From contig NZ_CP122954.1 in NCBI RefSeq assembly GCF_030323545.1, positions 1,302,001 to 1,366,000 of the forward strand: DNA of 64,000 nucleotides, read 5' to 3'. Origin of the DNA: Helicobacter pylori (GTDB lineage Bacteria; Campylobacterota; Campylobacteria; Campylobacterales; Helicobacteraceae). Shown here in pieces: positions 38,712 to 47,534 of the stretch (positions are counted from its first letter, which is position 1; every line of letters starts with the position of its first letter). The notes below the pieces were generated by a model. It searched no databases, was not told the DNA's origin, and saw only the letters and a list, made by a program, of their open reading frames with translations. The position numbers and the translations under genes are program-made.

Positions 38712-40577
38712 GTGGTAAAAGAAAGTGATATTTTAGTGGTTGGTGGGGGGCATGCAGGCATTGAAGCAAGCTTGATTGCAGCCAAAATGGGGGCTAGAGT
38801 GCATTTAATCACCATGCTCATAGACACGATCGGTTTAGCGAGCTGTAATCCGGCGATTGGAGGCTTGGGTAAAGGGCATTTGACTAAAGAAGTGGATGTT
38901 TTAGGGGGGGCTATGGGGATTATTACGGATAATAGCGGTTTGCAATATCGTGTGTTAAACGCTTCTAAAGGGCCGGCAGTTAGAGGGACTAGAGCGCAAA
39001 TTGATATGGATACTTACCGCATTTTTGCAAGAAATCTTGTTTTAAACACCCCTAATTTGAGCGTCTCTCAAGAAATGACCGAAAGTTTAATCCTTGAAAA
39101 CGATGAGGTAGTGGGCGTAACCACGAACATTAATAACACTTATAAAGCTAAAAAAGTGATCATCACCACAGGCACTTTTTTAAAAGGGGTGGTGCATATT
39201 GGCGAGCACCAAAACCAAAACGGGCGCTTTGGGGAAAACGCTTCCAATTCTTTAGCCTTGAATTTAAGGGAGCTTGGCTTTAAGGTGGAGAGGTTAAAAA
39301 CCGGCACTTGCCCAAGAGTGGCGGGCAATAGCATTGATTTTGAAGGATTAGAAGAGCATTTTGGGGATACAAACCCTCCCTATTTCAGCTATAAAACCAA
39401 AGATTTTAACCCCACCCAACTCTCATGCTTTATCACTTACACTAACCCCATTACCCACCAAATCATTAGGGATAATTTCCACCGAGCCCCCCTTTTTAGC
39501 GGTCAAATTGAAGGCATAGGCCCAAGGTATTGCCCTAGCATTGAAGATAAAATCAACCGCTTTAGCGAGAAAGAACGCCACCAGCTGTTTTTAGAGCCTC
39601 AAACCATTCACAAAAGCGAATATTATATCAACGGCTTAAGCACCTCTTTACCCCTAGATGTGCAAGAAAAGGTCATTCATTCTATCAAAGGTTTAGAAAA
39701 CGCCCTCATCACGCGCTATGGCTATGCGATAGAGTATGATTTTATCCAACCCACAGAATTGACCCACACTTTAGAAACCAAAAAAATCAAAGGGCTTTAT
39801 TTGGCCGGGCAAATCAATGGGACTACCGGCTATGAAGAAGCGGCGGCTCAAGGGCTTATGGCTGGGATTAATGCGGTATTAGCCTTAAAGAATCAAGCCC
39901 CCTTTATTTTAAAGCGCAATGAAGCCTATATCGGCGTTTTGATTGATGATTTGGTCACTAAAGGCACGAATGAGCCTTACAGGATGTTTACTAGCCGAGC
40001 CGAATACCGCTTGCTTTTAAGAGAAGACAACACGCTTTTTAGGTTGGGCGAACATGCCTATCGTTTAGGGCTTATGGAAGAGGATTTTTATAAGGAATTG
40101 AAAAAAGACCAACAAGCAATACAAGAAAACTTGAAACGCCTTAAAGAATGCGTCCTTACCCCTAGCAAAGAAGTGTTAAAACGCCTAAACGAATTAGATG
40201 AAAACCCTATCAATGACAAGGTTGATGGCGTTAGTTTGTTAGCGCGCGATAGTTTTAATATAGAAAAAATGCGCTCCTTTTTCAGCTTTTTAACGCCCTT
40301 GAACGATCGGGTTTTAGAGCAGATTAAAATTGAATGCAAATATAATATTTATATTGAAAAGCAACACGAAAATATCGCTAAAATGGATAGCATGCTCAAA
40401 GTTTCTATCCCTAAAAATTTTGTGTTTAAAGGCATTCCAGGCTTAAGCTTAGAAGCGGTAGAAAAATTAGAAAAATTCCGCCCCAAAAGCCTTTTTGAAG
40501 CCTCAGAAATCAGCGGGATCACCCCAGCGAATTTAGACGTTTTGCATTTATACATCCATTTGCGGAAAAACTCTTAA
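38712..40577 (+). CDS. mnmG: tRNA uridine-5-carboxymethylaminomethyl synthesis enzyme MnmG
   Basis: A 621-residue FAD-dependent enzyme that, with MnmE, adds the carboxymethylaminomethyl group to U34 of certain tRNAs. The FAD-binding [11 protein letters not shown] is at residues 9-19, followed by the conserved [13 protein letters not shown] with a catalytic cysteine, GTCPRV with a second catalytic cysteine, [22 protein letters not shown], and a C-terminal helical domain for tRNA/MnmE binding. Start is GTG 38712. dapE follows 10 bases later. Corresponds to HP0213 (gidA). Confidence 0.95.
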   Translation: MVKESDILVVGGGHAGIEASLIAAKMGARVHLITMLIDTIGLASCNPAIGGLGKGHLTKEVDVLGGAMGIITDNSGLQYRVLNASKGPAVRGTRAQIDMDTYRIFARNLVLNTPNLSVSQEMTESLILENDEVVGVTTNINNTYKAKKVIITTGTFLKGVVHIGEHQNQNGRFGENASNSLALNLRELGFKVERLKTGTCPRVAGNSIDFEGLEEHFGDTNPPYFSYKTKDFNPTQLSCFITYTNPITHQIIRDNFHRAPLFSGQIEGIGPRYCPSIEDKINRFSEKERHQLFLEPQTIHKSEYYINGLSTSLPLDVQEKVIHSIKGLENALITRYGYAIEYDFIQPTELTHTLETKKIKGLYLAGQINGTTGYEEAAAQGLMAGINAVLALKNQAPFILKRNEAYIGVLIDDLVTKGTNEPYRMFTSRAEYRLLLREDNTLFRLGEHAYRLGLMEEDFYKELKKDQQAIQENLKRLKECVLTPSKEVLKRLNELDENPINDKVDGVSLLARDSFNIEKMRSFFSFLTPLNDRVLEQIKIECKYNIYIEKQHENIAKMDSMLKVSIPKNFVFKGIPGLSLEAVEKLEKFRPKSLFEASEISGITPANLDVLHLYIHLRKNS

Positions 40578-40587
40578 AGGATTTTTA

Positions 40588-41754
40588 ATGAACGCTTTAG
40601 AAATCACCCAAAAGCTCATCAGCTACCCCACCATTACGCCTAAAGAATGCGGTATTTTTGAATACATTAAATCGCTTTTTCCTGCTTTTAAAACACTAGA
40701 GTGTGGAGAAAATGGCGTGAAAAACCTTTTTTTATACCGCATTTTTAACCCCCCCAAAGAGCATGCAAAAAAAGAACATGCAAAAGAAAAGCATATAAAA
40801 GAAAATGTTAAGCCCTTGCATTTTTCTTTTGCAGGGCATATTGATGTCGTACCTCCTGGAGATAATTGGCAAAGCGATCCCTTTAAACCCGTTATTAAAG
40901 AGGGGTTTTTATACGGCCGTGGGGCGCAAGACATGAAAGGGGGCGTGGGGGCGTTTTTGAGCGCGAGTTTAAATTTTAACCCTAAAACCCCTTTTTTGCT
41001 TTCTATTTTACTCACGAGCGATGAAGAAGGGCCAGGGATTTTTGGCACAAAACTCATGCTAGAAAAACTCAAAGAAAAAGATTTATTGCCCCATATGGCG
41101 ATTGTGGCTGAACCCACTTGCGAAAAAGTCTTAGGCGATAGCATCAAAATTGGCCGAAGAGGTTCCATTAATGGCAAACTCATTTTAAAAGGCGTTCAAG
41201 GGCATGTGGCTTACCCGCAAAAATGCCAAAACCCTATTGATGCGCTCGCTTCTGTTTTGCCCTTGATTTCAGGAGTCCATTTAGACAATGGCGATGAATA
41301 TTTTGACCCTTCAAAATTGGTTGTCACCAACTTGCATGCAGGGTTAGGGGCGAATAATGTTACCCCAGCAAGCGTAGAAATGATCTTTAATGCGCGCCAT
41401 TCTTTAAAAACCACCAAAGAGAGCTTGAAAGAATATTTAGAAAAAGTTTTAAAAGATTTGTCTCACACTTTAGAATTAGAGTCAAGCAGTTCGCCTTTCA
41501 TCACGGCTTCTCATTCAAAGCTTACCAGCGTTTTAAAAGAAAATATTTTAAAGACATGCCGCACCACCCCCCTTTTAAACACCAAAGGTGGCACGAGCGA
41601 TGCGCGATTTTTTAGCACTTATGGTATAGAAGTGGTGGAGTTTGGCGTTATTAATGACAGGATCCATGCCATTGATGAAAGGGTGAGCTTGAAAGAATTA
41701 GAGCTTTTAGAAAAAGTGTTTTTAGGGGTTTTAGAGGATTTGAGCGAGGCATAA
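40588..41754 (+). CDS. dapE: Succinyl-diaminopimelate desuccinylase
   Basis: A 388-residue M20-family zinc hydrolase that releases succinate from N-succinyl-LL-diaminopimelate for lysine and peptidoglycan synthesis. Metal-site segments are [31 protein letters not shown] and AEPTCEKV, with a final [12 protein letters not shown] short lysine/histidine-rich insertion near residues 57-74 made of degenerate KEHAK units (40756-40803) is unusual for the family and probably forms a surface loop. Probably co-transcribed with mnmG. Corresponds to HP0212. Confidence 0.94.
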   Translation: MNALEITQKLISYPTITPKECGIFEYIKSLFPAFKTLECGENGVKNLFLYRIFNPPKEHAKKEHAKEKHIKENVKPLHFSFAGHIDVVPPGDNWQSDPFKPVIKEGFLYGRGAQDMKGGVGAFLSASLNFNPKTPFLLSILLTSDEEGPGIFGTKLMLEKLKEKDLLPHMAIVAEPTCEKVLGDSIKIGRRGSINGKLILKGVQGHVAYPQKCQNPIDALASVLPLISGVHLDNGDEYFDPSKLVVTNLHAGLGANNVTPASVEMIFNARHSLKTTKESLKEYLEKVLKDLSHTLELESSSSPFITASHSKLTSVLKENILKTCRTTPLLNTKGGTSDARFFSTYGIEVVEFGVINDRIHAIDERVSLKELELLEKVFLGVLEDLSEA

Positions 41755-41833
41755 AATAAACAAACATTAAGTAAGGCTTATCAATATTTGATTACAATTA
41801 TAAAGGATTACATTTTTTTATAGGAGGTATATC

Positions 41834-42586
41834 ATGCTAGGAAGCGTTAAAAAAACCCTTTTTGGGGTCTTGTGTTTGGGTGCGTTGTGTTTGAGAGGGT
41901 TAATGGCAGAACCAGACGCTAAAGAGCTTGTTCATTTAGGTATAGAGAGCGCAAATAAGCAAGATTTCGCTCAAGCTAAAACGCATTTTGAAAAAGCTTG
42001 TGAGTTAAAAAATGGCTTTGGGTGTGTTTTTTTAGGGGCGTTCTATGAAGAAGGGAAAGGAGTGGGAAAAGACTTGAAAAAAGCCATCCAATTTTACACT
42101 AAAGGTTGCGAATTGAATGATGGTTATGGGTGCCGCCTGCTAGGCAATTTATACTATAACGGACAAGGCGTGTCTAAAGACGTTAAAAAAGCCTCACAAT
42201 ACTACTCTAAAGCTTGCGATCTAAACCATGCTGAAGGGTGTATGGTATTAGGAAGCTTACACCATCATGGCGTAGGCACGCCTAAGGACTTAAGAAAGGC
42301 TCTTGATTTGTATGAAAAAGCTTGCGATTTAAAAGATAGCCCAGGGTGTATTAATGCAGGATACATATATAGTATAACAAAGAATTTTAAGGAAACTATC
42401 GCTCGTTATTCTAAAGCATGCGAGTTGAACGATGGTAGGGGGTGTTATAATTTAGGGGTTATGCAATATAATGGACAAGGCACAGCAAAGGACGAGAAGC
42501 AAGCGGTAGAAAACTTTAAAAAAGGTTGCAAATCAGGCGTTAAAGAAGCATGCGACGCTCTTAAGGAATTGAAAATAGAACCTTAA
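41834..42586 (+). CDS. hcpA: Sel1-repeat cysteine-rich protein HcpA
   Basis: A 250-residue secreted Hcp protein with a signal peptide ([20 protein letters not shown]) and six or so Sel1-like repeats of 36 residues with paired cysteines ([34 protein letters not shown] and so on). HcpA is released by H. pylori and stimulates innate immune cells. An especially strong ribosome site, AGGAGG, lies seven bases ahead of ATG 41834. Related to hcpE at 15.7 kb but shorter. Corresponds to HP0211. Confidence 0.93.
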   Translation: MLGSVKKTLFGVLCLGALCLRGLMAEPDAKELVHLGIESANKQDFAQAKTHFEKACELKNGFGCVFLGAFYEEGKGVGKDLKKAIQFYTKGCELNDGYGCRLLGNLYYNGQGVSKDVKKASQYYSKACDLNHAEGCMVLGSLHHHGVGTPKDLRKALDLYEKACDLKDSPGCINAGYIYSITKNFKETIARYSKACELNDGRGCYNLGVMQYNGQGTAKDEKQAVENFKKGCKSGVKEACDALKELKIEP

Positions 42587-42753
42587 TGAAGTTAGGCTAA
42601 ACACAGCGTTTAGCTGGCTTTTACGCTTTTTAATATCTTAATGAAAGCATAAACCATGCAAACTAATCTCTTAATCACAATATAAGGCTTTTATCGCACC
42701 CATTCATTGCCGTTTTTAGATTGGCGTTTGAAGGGTTTAAAGCAAATTTATTC

Positions 42754-42776
42754 AAACCCTTAAAAAGGGTTTTACC
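42754..42776. terminator. Bidirectional terminator between hcpA and htpG
   Basis: A perfect 8-base stem, AAACCCTT at 42754-42761 and AAGGGTTT at 42765-42772, with a three-base loop, in the gap between two convergent genes. Confidence 0.65.
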
Positions 42777-42779
42777 CCC

Positions 42780-44645
42780 TTACAGTGCTTTCAACAGCAC
42801 GCTATTTAAGCGCTCATTAAAGCTTTTAGCGTCTTTTAAAGCCCCTTTTTCTAAAAGCTTCGCCCCATCATAAAGCAACCAGATAAAAGCGCTCAACTGC
42901 TCTTTATCTTCGCATTTTAAGAGTTTTTGCAAAATCGCATGGTTAGGGTTTAATTCTAAAGTTTTCTTGCTTTCAGGCACGCTTTGACCCATTTGACGCA
43001 TCCAATTAGCCATCATCGCATTTTGTTCATCGCCTATTAAAGCCACCGCTGAAGTGAGATGACTGGAAAGCTCTACGCCTTTAATCTCATCTTTAAGATT
43101 TTCTTCAAACGCTTTCATCAAATCTTTAAACTGATCTTTTACCTCATCATGGATTTCTTCCAAACCAAGCTCTTTCAAACTCTCGCTATGGCTAGCGTCT
43201 CTAAAGGGCGTTTTATCGTATTCATTCACGCCTGGCATCACAAACGCATCAATTTCATCGCTCAATAACAAAACATCATAGCCTTTTTGAGCGTATTTTT
43301 CCAAAATGGGGGACGCTTTTAATAAGTCTAAATTTTCGCCTAAAAGGTAATAAATGCTTTTTTGATTTTCTTTTAAATTTTCTTTGTATTCTTTTAAAGA
43401 AATCAATTTTTCTTTGTCTTTAGAATAGAATCTTAACAATTCTAAAAGTTTTTCTTTGTTTTCAAAATCCCCATACAAGCCTTCTTTTAACACTTTCCCG
43501 AAAGGCTCATAGAATTTATGGTAATTTTTTTCATCCTTGCTCAAGCGTTCAATCTCGCTTAAAATCTTTTTCACTGAAGCCGAACGGATATTGGCTAAAA
43601 TCTTATTCTGCTGTAAGATTTCACGGCTCACGTTCAAGGGTAAATCTTCGCTGTCAATCACGCCTTTAACAAACCTCAAATAAGACGGCAACAATTCTTT
43701 GTCATCATCAGTGATAAACACTCTTTTAACATAAAGTTTAACCCCGCTTTTATAATCCACCCTAAACATGTCAAAGGGCGCTTTGCTAGGAATATAAAAA
43801 AGCGTGGTGTATTCTAAAGAGCCTTCCACTTTATTATGGATATAGCTCAAAGGCTCGCTGTTATCATGCGCAAACGATTGGTAAAAGTCTTTGTAATCCT
43901 TTTCTTTCAATTCGCTCTTATTCATTTTCCATAAAGCACTCGCTTGATTGATTTGCTCGCATTTTTCTTCTTTAACTTCTTTTTTATTATCCCCTTCGCC
44001 CTCAAATTTCGTATCGGTGTAAGTTAGAAAAATAGGGAAAGGGATATGCTCAGAATACTTTTTAACAACGCTATCAATCTCCCAACGGCTCGCAAAATGA
44101 GAATCTTCATCTTTTAAAAAGAGGGTGATTTCTGTGCCTTGCTCCTCTTTAACGCATTCACTGATTTCAAACTTGCCCTTACCATCGCTCACCCATGCAT
44201 AAGCTTGATGATTAGTAACCTTCTTGGTTTGAACGACAATTTTACTCGCTACCATAAACGCTGAATAAAAGCCCACGCCAAATTGGCCAATCAAGGCGCT
44301 GTCTTTTTTCTTATCCCCACTCAAAGCGCTTAAAAAACTCTTCGTGCCTGATTTAGCGATCGTGCCTAGATGCTCAATGAGATCGTTTTTATCCATGCCT
44401 ATACCATTATCTTTAATCGTTAAGGTTTTTTTCTGGCTATCAAAACTCAAATGAACGCTAGGCGTAATATTCAGCCCTTTTAATTTTTCATCGGTCAGCA
44501 TTAAATAATTCAGCTTATCCAAAGCGTCGCTCGCATTAGAAACCAACTCTCTTAAAAAAATCTCTTTATTGGAATACAAAGAGTGGATCATCAAATCCAA
44601 AAGCTGGTTGATTTCAGTTTGAAAGGTGTATTCTTGATTAGACAT
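42780..44645 (-). CDS. htpG: Heat shock protein 90 family chaperone HtpG
   Basis: A 621-residue Hsp90 homologue that assists folding of client proteins in an ATP-dependent cycle. The GHKL ATPase domain shows ELVSNASDALDKL, DNGIGM and GQFGVGFYSAFMV; the middle domain has the catalytic-arginine region LPLNVSREILQQN; the C-terminal dimerisation domain ends at LLKAL without an MEEVD tail, as in other bacterial forms. Start ATG 44645 follows AAAGGAAAAG. Monocistronic. Corresponds to HP0210. Confidence 0.95.
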   Translation of the reverse strand: MSNQEYTFQTEINQLLDLMIHSLYSNKEIFLRELVSNASDALDKLNYLMLTDEKLKGLNITPSVHLSFDSQKKTLTIKDNGIGMDKNDLIEHLGTIAKSGTKSFLSALSGDKKKDSALIGQFGVGFYSAFMVASKIVVQTKKVTNHQAYAWVSDGKGKFEISECVKEEQGTEITLFLKDEDSHFASRWEIDSVVKKYSEHIPFPIFLTYTDTKFEGEGDNKKEVKEEKCEQINQASALWKMNKSELKEKDYKDFYQSFAHDNSEPLSYIHNKVEGSLEYTTLFYIPSKAPFDMFRVDYKSGVKLYVKRVFITDDDKELLPSYLRFVKGVIDSEDLPLNVSREILQQNKILANIRSASVKKILSEIERLSKDEKNYHKFYEPFGKVLKEGLYGDFENKEKLLELLRFYSKDKEKLISLKEYKENLKENQKSIYYLLGENLDLLKASPILEKYAQKGYDVLLLSDEIDAFVMPGVNEYDKTPFRDASHSESLKELGLEEIHDEVKDQFKDLMKAFEENLKDEIKGVELSSHLTSAVALIGDEQNAMMANWMRQMGQSVPESKKTLELNPNHAILQKLLKCEDKEQLSAFIWLLYDGAKLLEKGALKDAKSFNERLNSVLLKAL

Positions 44646-44747
44646 TGATCTTTTCCTTTAATAAAATTTTTAAGATTATACAATAAAAGCGCGCTTAAAA
44701 GGGGTATGCTACGGCTTAAAAAATAACATGAAAGAATGTTTAATTTT

Positions 44748-46100
44748 TTAAAAACGATAACTCATAGAACTCATCAAATAGCTTCTGTTTTGAATGGTTT
44801 GAGCGAAATTGGGGTTGTAACCGCTTGTAAAAAACCCTACCTTATAACCTTTATGCATCGTGATTTGATAGCCATTAACCATTAGCATGAAATAGATATG
44901 TTTTTTAAAGTTATATTTAAAAGTAACCCCTAAGCTTTGCGCATCAGCCCTTGGGGAATAGGTCAATTTCCCATACAATTGCACCAAAAGATTCTTAATG
45001 CTCTTCCCTACAAAAGCGTTAATCGTTATGGAATTAGCGTTGTAAAAATTGGAATAAGCGTCTTCATAAGGGGTGTTATCTTTCGTGTCATAAAAAGGAT
45101 CAATGGGTGAGCCGTTCCAGCCTAATTGAACGCTCGCGTTCCCAAAATTCTTATACACGCTCCAGCCAAAACGATAAGAGCGGAAATTGATTCTTTGAAA
45201 CACAAACAAACTCGCTGCTTTTTTACCCACTAAAGCGGCTCTGTAATAATCTTTAGACAAATAATCGCTATAAAGGGGGAACCATGCGTAAAAAGTCGTT
45301 TGGATGCGCCAACCAGATTTCCAATAAGACTTTGTGTCATGGGTGATTTCAAATCCAGGAGCGTTAAAATTCTTAGGGTAAAACCAAATAAAAGGCGCGA
45401 CCCTAATGTATTTATTTTCGTAAATGAGATTGAAATTGTGCATGCCGTAGTTGATTTTTTGCTTATAATTGACAGGAGCGTAAAAATCTCTAATGTATTG
45501 CTCATTGGCTAAAGCCCTTCCAAAGGTGCTAAACCACACTATCTTAAACTTTTTCCACCGGTAAAAAAGCTCAAACCCTTGATTAAACCCGCTCAAAAAC
45601 AAAGCTTTAGAAGGGTAACGCCCTAATTTAATCCCAAAAATATCCTTATATTGATAATCTAAATACAAATTATATAACACATAAGGCCTGGCGTTTTGAG
45701 CCTTTTGCTCTCTGGTCCAATTTTGGCTGTGTTGCATCAAATAGCCCTCCCATCGCCCCATGTAATACCAGTTCGCTGGCTGAAACCCTGCCTTAGGGTT
45801 GGCTTCATCAATCAAAAACTTCGTGGAATCATACGCTAACGCTCCTATTTCGCCCCCCACCCCAAAACCCAGTTTGTGATCTTCAATCCCTTTAGGGAGC
45901 AAACTAGAATCAACTTGTAAAGCCCCGGTAGTGGTTACATAACTCCCTGTAGGGTAAATCCCTTTTTTGGAATTGATAACTGACTGATTGAAAGCGATGC
46001 GCGAAAACGATCCCACTCTCGCACTGATTTGATACTCAAAAGCGTTGAGGAAAACCCCATTCAAAGCTAAAAGCCCTAGCCAAACTTTTTGATTAAGCAC
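44748..46100 (-). CDS. hofA: Outer membrane protein HofA
   Basis: A 450-residue Hof-family outer membrane beta-barrel protein. The open frame reaches 46202, but the region upstream contains a promoter, and the sequence LNQKVWLGLLALNGVFLNA followed by FEYQISARVGSFS is a good signal peptide and mature start, so GTG 46100 with AAAAGGG is the likely initiation codon. Aromatic residues alternate throughout and the chain ends in SYLMSSMSYRF, a C-terminal Phe typical of outer membrane barrels. Function is unknown, possibly porin or adhesin. Corresponds to HP0209. Confidence 0.88.
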   Translation of the reverse strand: MLNQKVWLGLLALNGVFLNAFEYQISARVGSFSRIAFNQSVINSKKGIYPTGSYVTTTGALQVDSSLLPKGIEDHKLGFGVGGEIGALAYDSTKFLIDEANPKAGFQPANWYYMGRWEGYLMQHSQNWTREQKAQNARPYVLYNLYLDYQYKDIFGIKLGRYPSKALFLSGFNQGFELFYRWKKFKIVWFSTFGRALANEQYIRDFYAPVNYKQKINYGMHNFNLIYENKYIRVAPFIWFYPKNFNAPGFEITHDTKSYWKSGWRIQTTFYAWFPLYSDYLSKDYYRAALVGKKAASLFVFQRINFRSYRFGWSVYKNFGNASVQLGWNGSPIDPFYDTKDNTPYEDAYSNFYNANSITINAFVGKSIKNLLVQLYGKLTYSPRADAQSLGVTFKYNFKKHIYFMLMVNGYQITMHKGYKVGFFTSGYNPNFAQTIQNRSYLMSSMSYRF

Positions 46101-46134
46101 CCTTTTATCAAACACCTTTTTATTGAAGTCTGAT

Positions 46135-46190
46135 ATTATGCCATAAAACAAACTCGCAAGTTGCTCGCTCATTGTAGAAAAAAAAAAAAA
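46135..46190 (-). promoter_or_regulatory. hofA promoter with an upstream 13-T tract
   Basis: On the minus strand CATAAT (46135-46140) is a likely -10 box about 28 bases before the hofA start region. A run of 13 T (plus-strand A at 46178-46190) lies about 38 bases further upstream, near -50 to -62. This is the same layout as at hopM. Confidence 0.55.
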
Positions 46191-46259
46191 CGATAAAATC
46201 ACAAATCTCCCCCTTTTTTTACAAAAAGCGGGTTCAATTTAAAGATTTAAGGATTGTGC

Positions 46260-46425
46260 ATGCAAGAGATTGTCCCTATTGTTGTGGCTTTTGATAACAA
46301 TTATTGTATCCCTTTACTATAGGGGCATTAGAGAATATGACAATACAAAAGGTTATTTGAAAGACACCATTTTGCAAAGTCAAGATAATTTCAATGAAAT
46401 GGTTAGCTATTTCTTTTCTGAGTGA
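46260..46425 (+). pseudogene. Remnant of an LPS glycosyltransferase gene (RfaJ-like) N-terminus plus a second scrap
   Basis: ATG 46260 opens MQEIVPIVVAFDNNYCIPLL and stops at 46320-46322 after 20 codons. The pattern VPIVVAFDNNYCIP is the exact N-terminal style of family 8 (RfaJ-like) glycosyltransferases of H. pylori, and a gene of this type (HP0208) lies next to hofA in the order I recall. Immediately after, another frame reads GIREYDNTKGYLKDTILQSQ...FFSE and stops at 46423-46425; this could be the C-terminal end of the same gene after an internal deletion, but I cannot confirm it. No functional product is expected. Confidence 0.6.
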
Positions 46426-46562
46426 AACCGCTTTTTTGCTTGTGCACTTTCGTATTTTGCGTTTTGAGCGTTTTTTAGCGTTTAGGTGTATCAATGGTCG
46501 GTTTTTTTCTTTGCGTTGTTGGAAAATACCACTAGTTTAGCATCTAATTTTTCTTCAAACAA

Positions 46563-46603
46563 ATTTTTTGAAATTTTCAAAAAATCACAAATTTTCAAAA
46601 AAT
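46563..46603. repeat. AT-rich palindrome and 15-base direct repeat
   Basis: AAATTTTCAAAAAAT occurs at 46571-46585 and again at 46589-46603, with an 18-base period. The first copy is also the right arm of a 23-base palindrome beginning at 46563. It could be an iteron-like or terminator-like element left from a plasmid; no more copies are seen. Confidence 0.5.
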
Positions 46604-46703
46604 TTTTTACAGGCTTCTAGACTCTGCTTTGATTTAACCCTATAAGCGTGGATAGATAATGTAAAACGATACTCAAATACCCTAACGGTTAAGCGCTTAC
46701 ATC

Positions 46704-46727
46704 TCCGCCCTAAAGGACGGATTTTTT
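46704..46727 (+). mobile_element. Hairpin resembling a solo IS200/IS605-family end, or a terminator
   Basis: TCCGCCCTAAAGGACGGA (46704-46721) folds into a stem with one mismatch and is followed by six T. The context CTTACATCTCCGCCCTAAAGG is the style of the 3' subterminal hairpins of IS605-group elements, and TTTAAC, the usual target of IS605 in H. pylori, occurs at 46632-46637. No transposase gene is present nearby. A plain rho-independent terminator is the alternative. Confidence 0.4.
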
Positions 46728-46853
46728 CGTGCTAGTGGGATAATAACAGCGTGCTAATAGTTTCACAAGTGCGGTATTTCCTATGTGCGACAAAATTTGG
46801 AGTAACTAGCTTGACTTTGTTTGGTTAGTGGGTTGGAGGATAGAGAGGGCGAC

Positions 46854-46868
46854 ACCTCGTTAGGAGGT
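46854..46868 (+). promoter_or_regulatory. Hairpin that sequesters the ribosome binding site of the tiny toxin-like gene
   Basis: ACCTC at 46854-46858 pairs perfectly with GAGGT at 46864-46868, which contains the strong Shine-Dalgarno GGAGG. The start codon is eight bases further on. Such occlusion keeps type I toxin mRNAs inactive until processed. Confidence 0.6.
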
Positions 46869-46875
46869 ATCAATT

Positions 46876-46935
46876 ATGAAAGTATTTGTCGTATTAGTGC
46901 TAGTATTAGTAATTCTCGCACAATTGCTATATTAG
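46876..46935 (+). CDS. 19-residue hydrophobic peptide, candidate type I toxin (Ibs/AapA-like)
   Basis: ATG 46876 encodes MKVFVVLVLVLVILAQLLY and stops at TAG 46933. The peptide is one short hydrophobic helix with an N-terminal lysine and C-terminal tyrosine, close in length and composition to Ibs toxins of enterobacteria, and comparable in kind to the AapA toxins of H. pylori, though it has a different sequence. The Shine-Dalgarno TAGGAGGT is near perfect but folded in a hairpin. Part of the coding region can pair with sequence about 90 bases downstream (46896-46911 with 46986-47001, 15 of 16 bases), and a perfect TATAAT lies on the opposite strand just beyond. Membrane insertion and toxicity are inferred, not shown. 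Confidence 0.6.
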   Translation: MKVFVVLVLVLVILAQLLY

Positions 46936-46945
46936 GCTTATTCGT

Positions 46946-46975
46946 GGTCTAATCCCTTGTCTAGGGGGTTAGACC
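46946..46975. repeat. Strong inverted repeat downstream of the peptide gene
   Basis: GGTCTAA at 46946-46952 pairs with TTAGACC at 46969-46975, extended by CCC/GGG inside. There is no T tract directly after it on either strand, so it is more likely an RNA structural element than a simple terminator. Confidence 0.6.
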
Positions 46976-47030
46976 CTTATAAACATACTAATACGAGCAC
47001 TTATTATACACCAAAAGTAAGGAGTATATA

Positions 47031-47534
47031 GTGGAATTTGATCAATTAGATTTACAAAAAGCGTTAAAAATATTAGATGCACTCCCACAAACAATTAAAG
47101 AATTACTATCAAAGCATGAAATCAAAAAAGAAGAACTAAAACCCACTCTAAAAGAAGAACCCACACCAACAAAAGAGCCACAAACCACCCCCACACCATG
47201 CAAAGATTTAGTGGTTACAACCCCTAAAGATAAAACCTATATCACCTACCACAACAACGCTAATAAGGTTAATCTAGGGAAATTGAGCGAAAGGGAAGCC
47301 AATCTTTTATTCGCTATTTTTCAAAGACTCAAAGATCAAGGGAATACTCTCATTCGTTTTGAACCGCAAGATTTGAAACACATGCTAAACATAGATATTT
47401 CTAATGAGCGCTTATCAGAAGTGGTCATCAAGCTGTGGGATAGAATCAAAACCGCTGATTTTTGGAAAATTAGCGAAACCGAAACTTCAATCATTCAAGA
47501 AAATTACTTGCTTTTTAGTCGGTGTAAGGTGTAA
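47031..47534 (+). pseudogene. repA: Truncated plasmid replication initiator (RepA, Rep_3 type), first winged-helix domain only
   Basis: GTG 47031, after AAGGAG, opens a 167-residue frame. A charged linker with KEEPTPTKEPQTTPTPCKD is followed by YITYHNNANKVNLGKLSEREANLLFAIFQRLKDQ..IRFEPQDLKHML..LWDRIKTADFW...NYLLFSR, which is the WH1 domain of Rep_3-family initiators carried by Helicobacter theta-replicating plasmids. The frame ends there; the second winged-helix, DNA-binding domain is absent and nothing further recognisable follows. It probably cannot initiate replication. Its presence points to plasmid-derived DNA in the chromosome. Confidence 0.7.

Larger units (their letters stand above)
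46426..46835. other. Gene-free part of the junction region
   Basis: About 400 bases without a supported gene. It holds a pair of AT-rich direct repeats (46571 and 46589) and a GC-rich hairpin with a T tail (46704-46727). A 72-codon minus-strand frame starting near 46494 overlaps the glycosyltransferase scrap antisense and is not believed. Confidence 0.5.
46860..46997 (-). ncRNA. Predicted antisense RNA opposing the 19-residue peptide gene
   Basis: On the minus strand TATAAT (plus 47003-47008) should start a transcript near 46996 running leftward across the peptide gene and its ribosome site. It would be fully complementary to the toxin message. A strong hairpin at 46946-46975 (GGTCTAA/TTAGACC) lies in the overlap and could act as a loop for first contact. 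The 3' end is a guess; only promoter and geometry support this RNA. Confidence 0.35.

Noticed and set aside
46276..46494. 72-codon minus-strand frame in the junction region
   Set aside because: It is antisense to the glycosyltransferase stump, has no ribosome site and encodes a low-complexity Lys/Ser-rich start; the plus-strand stump explains the sequence.
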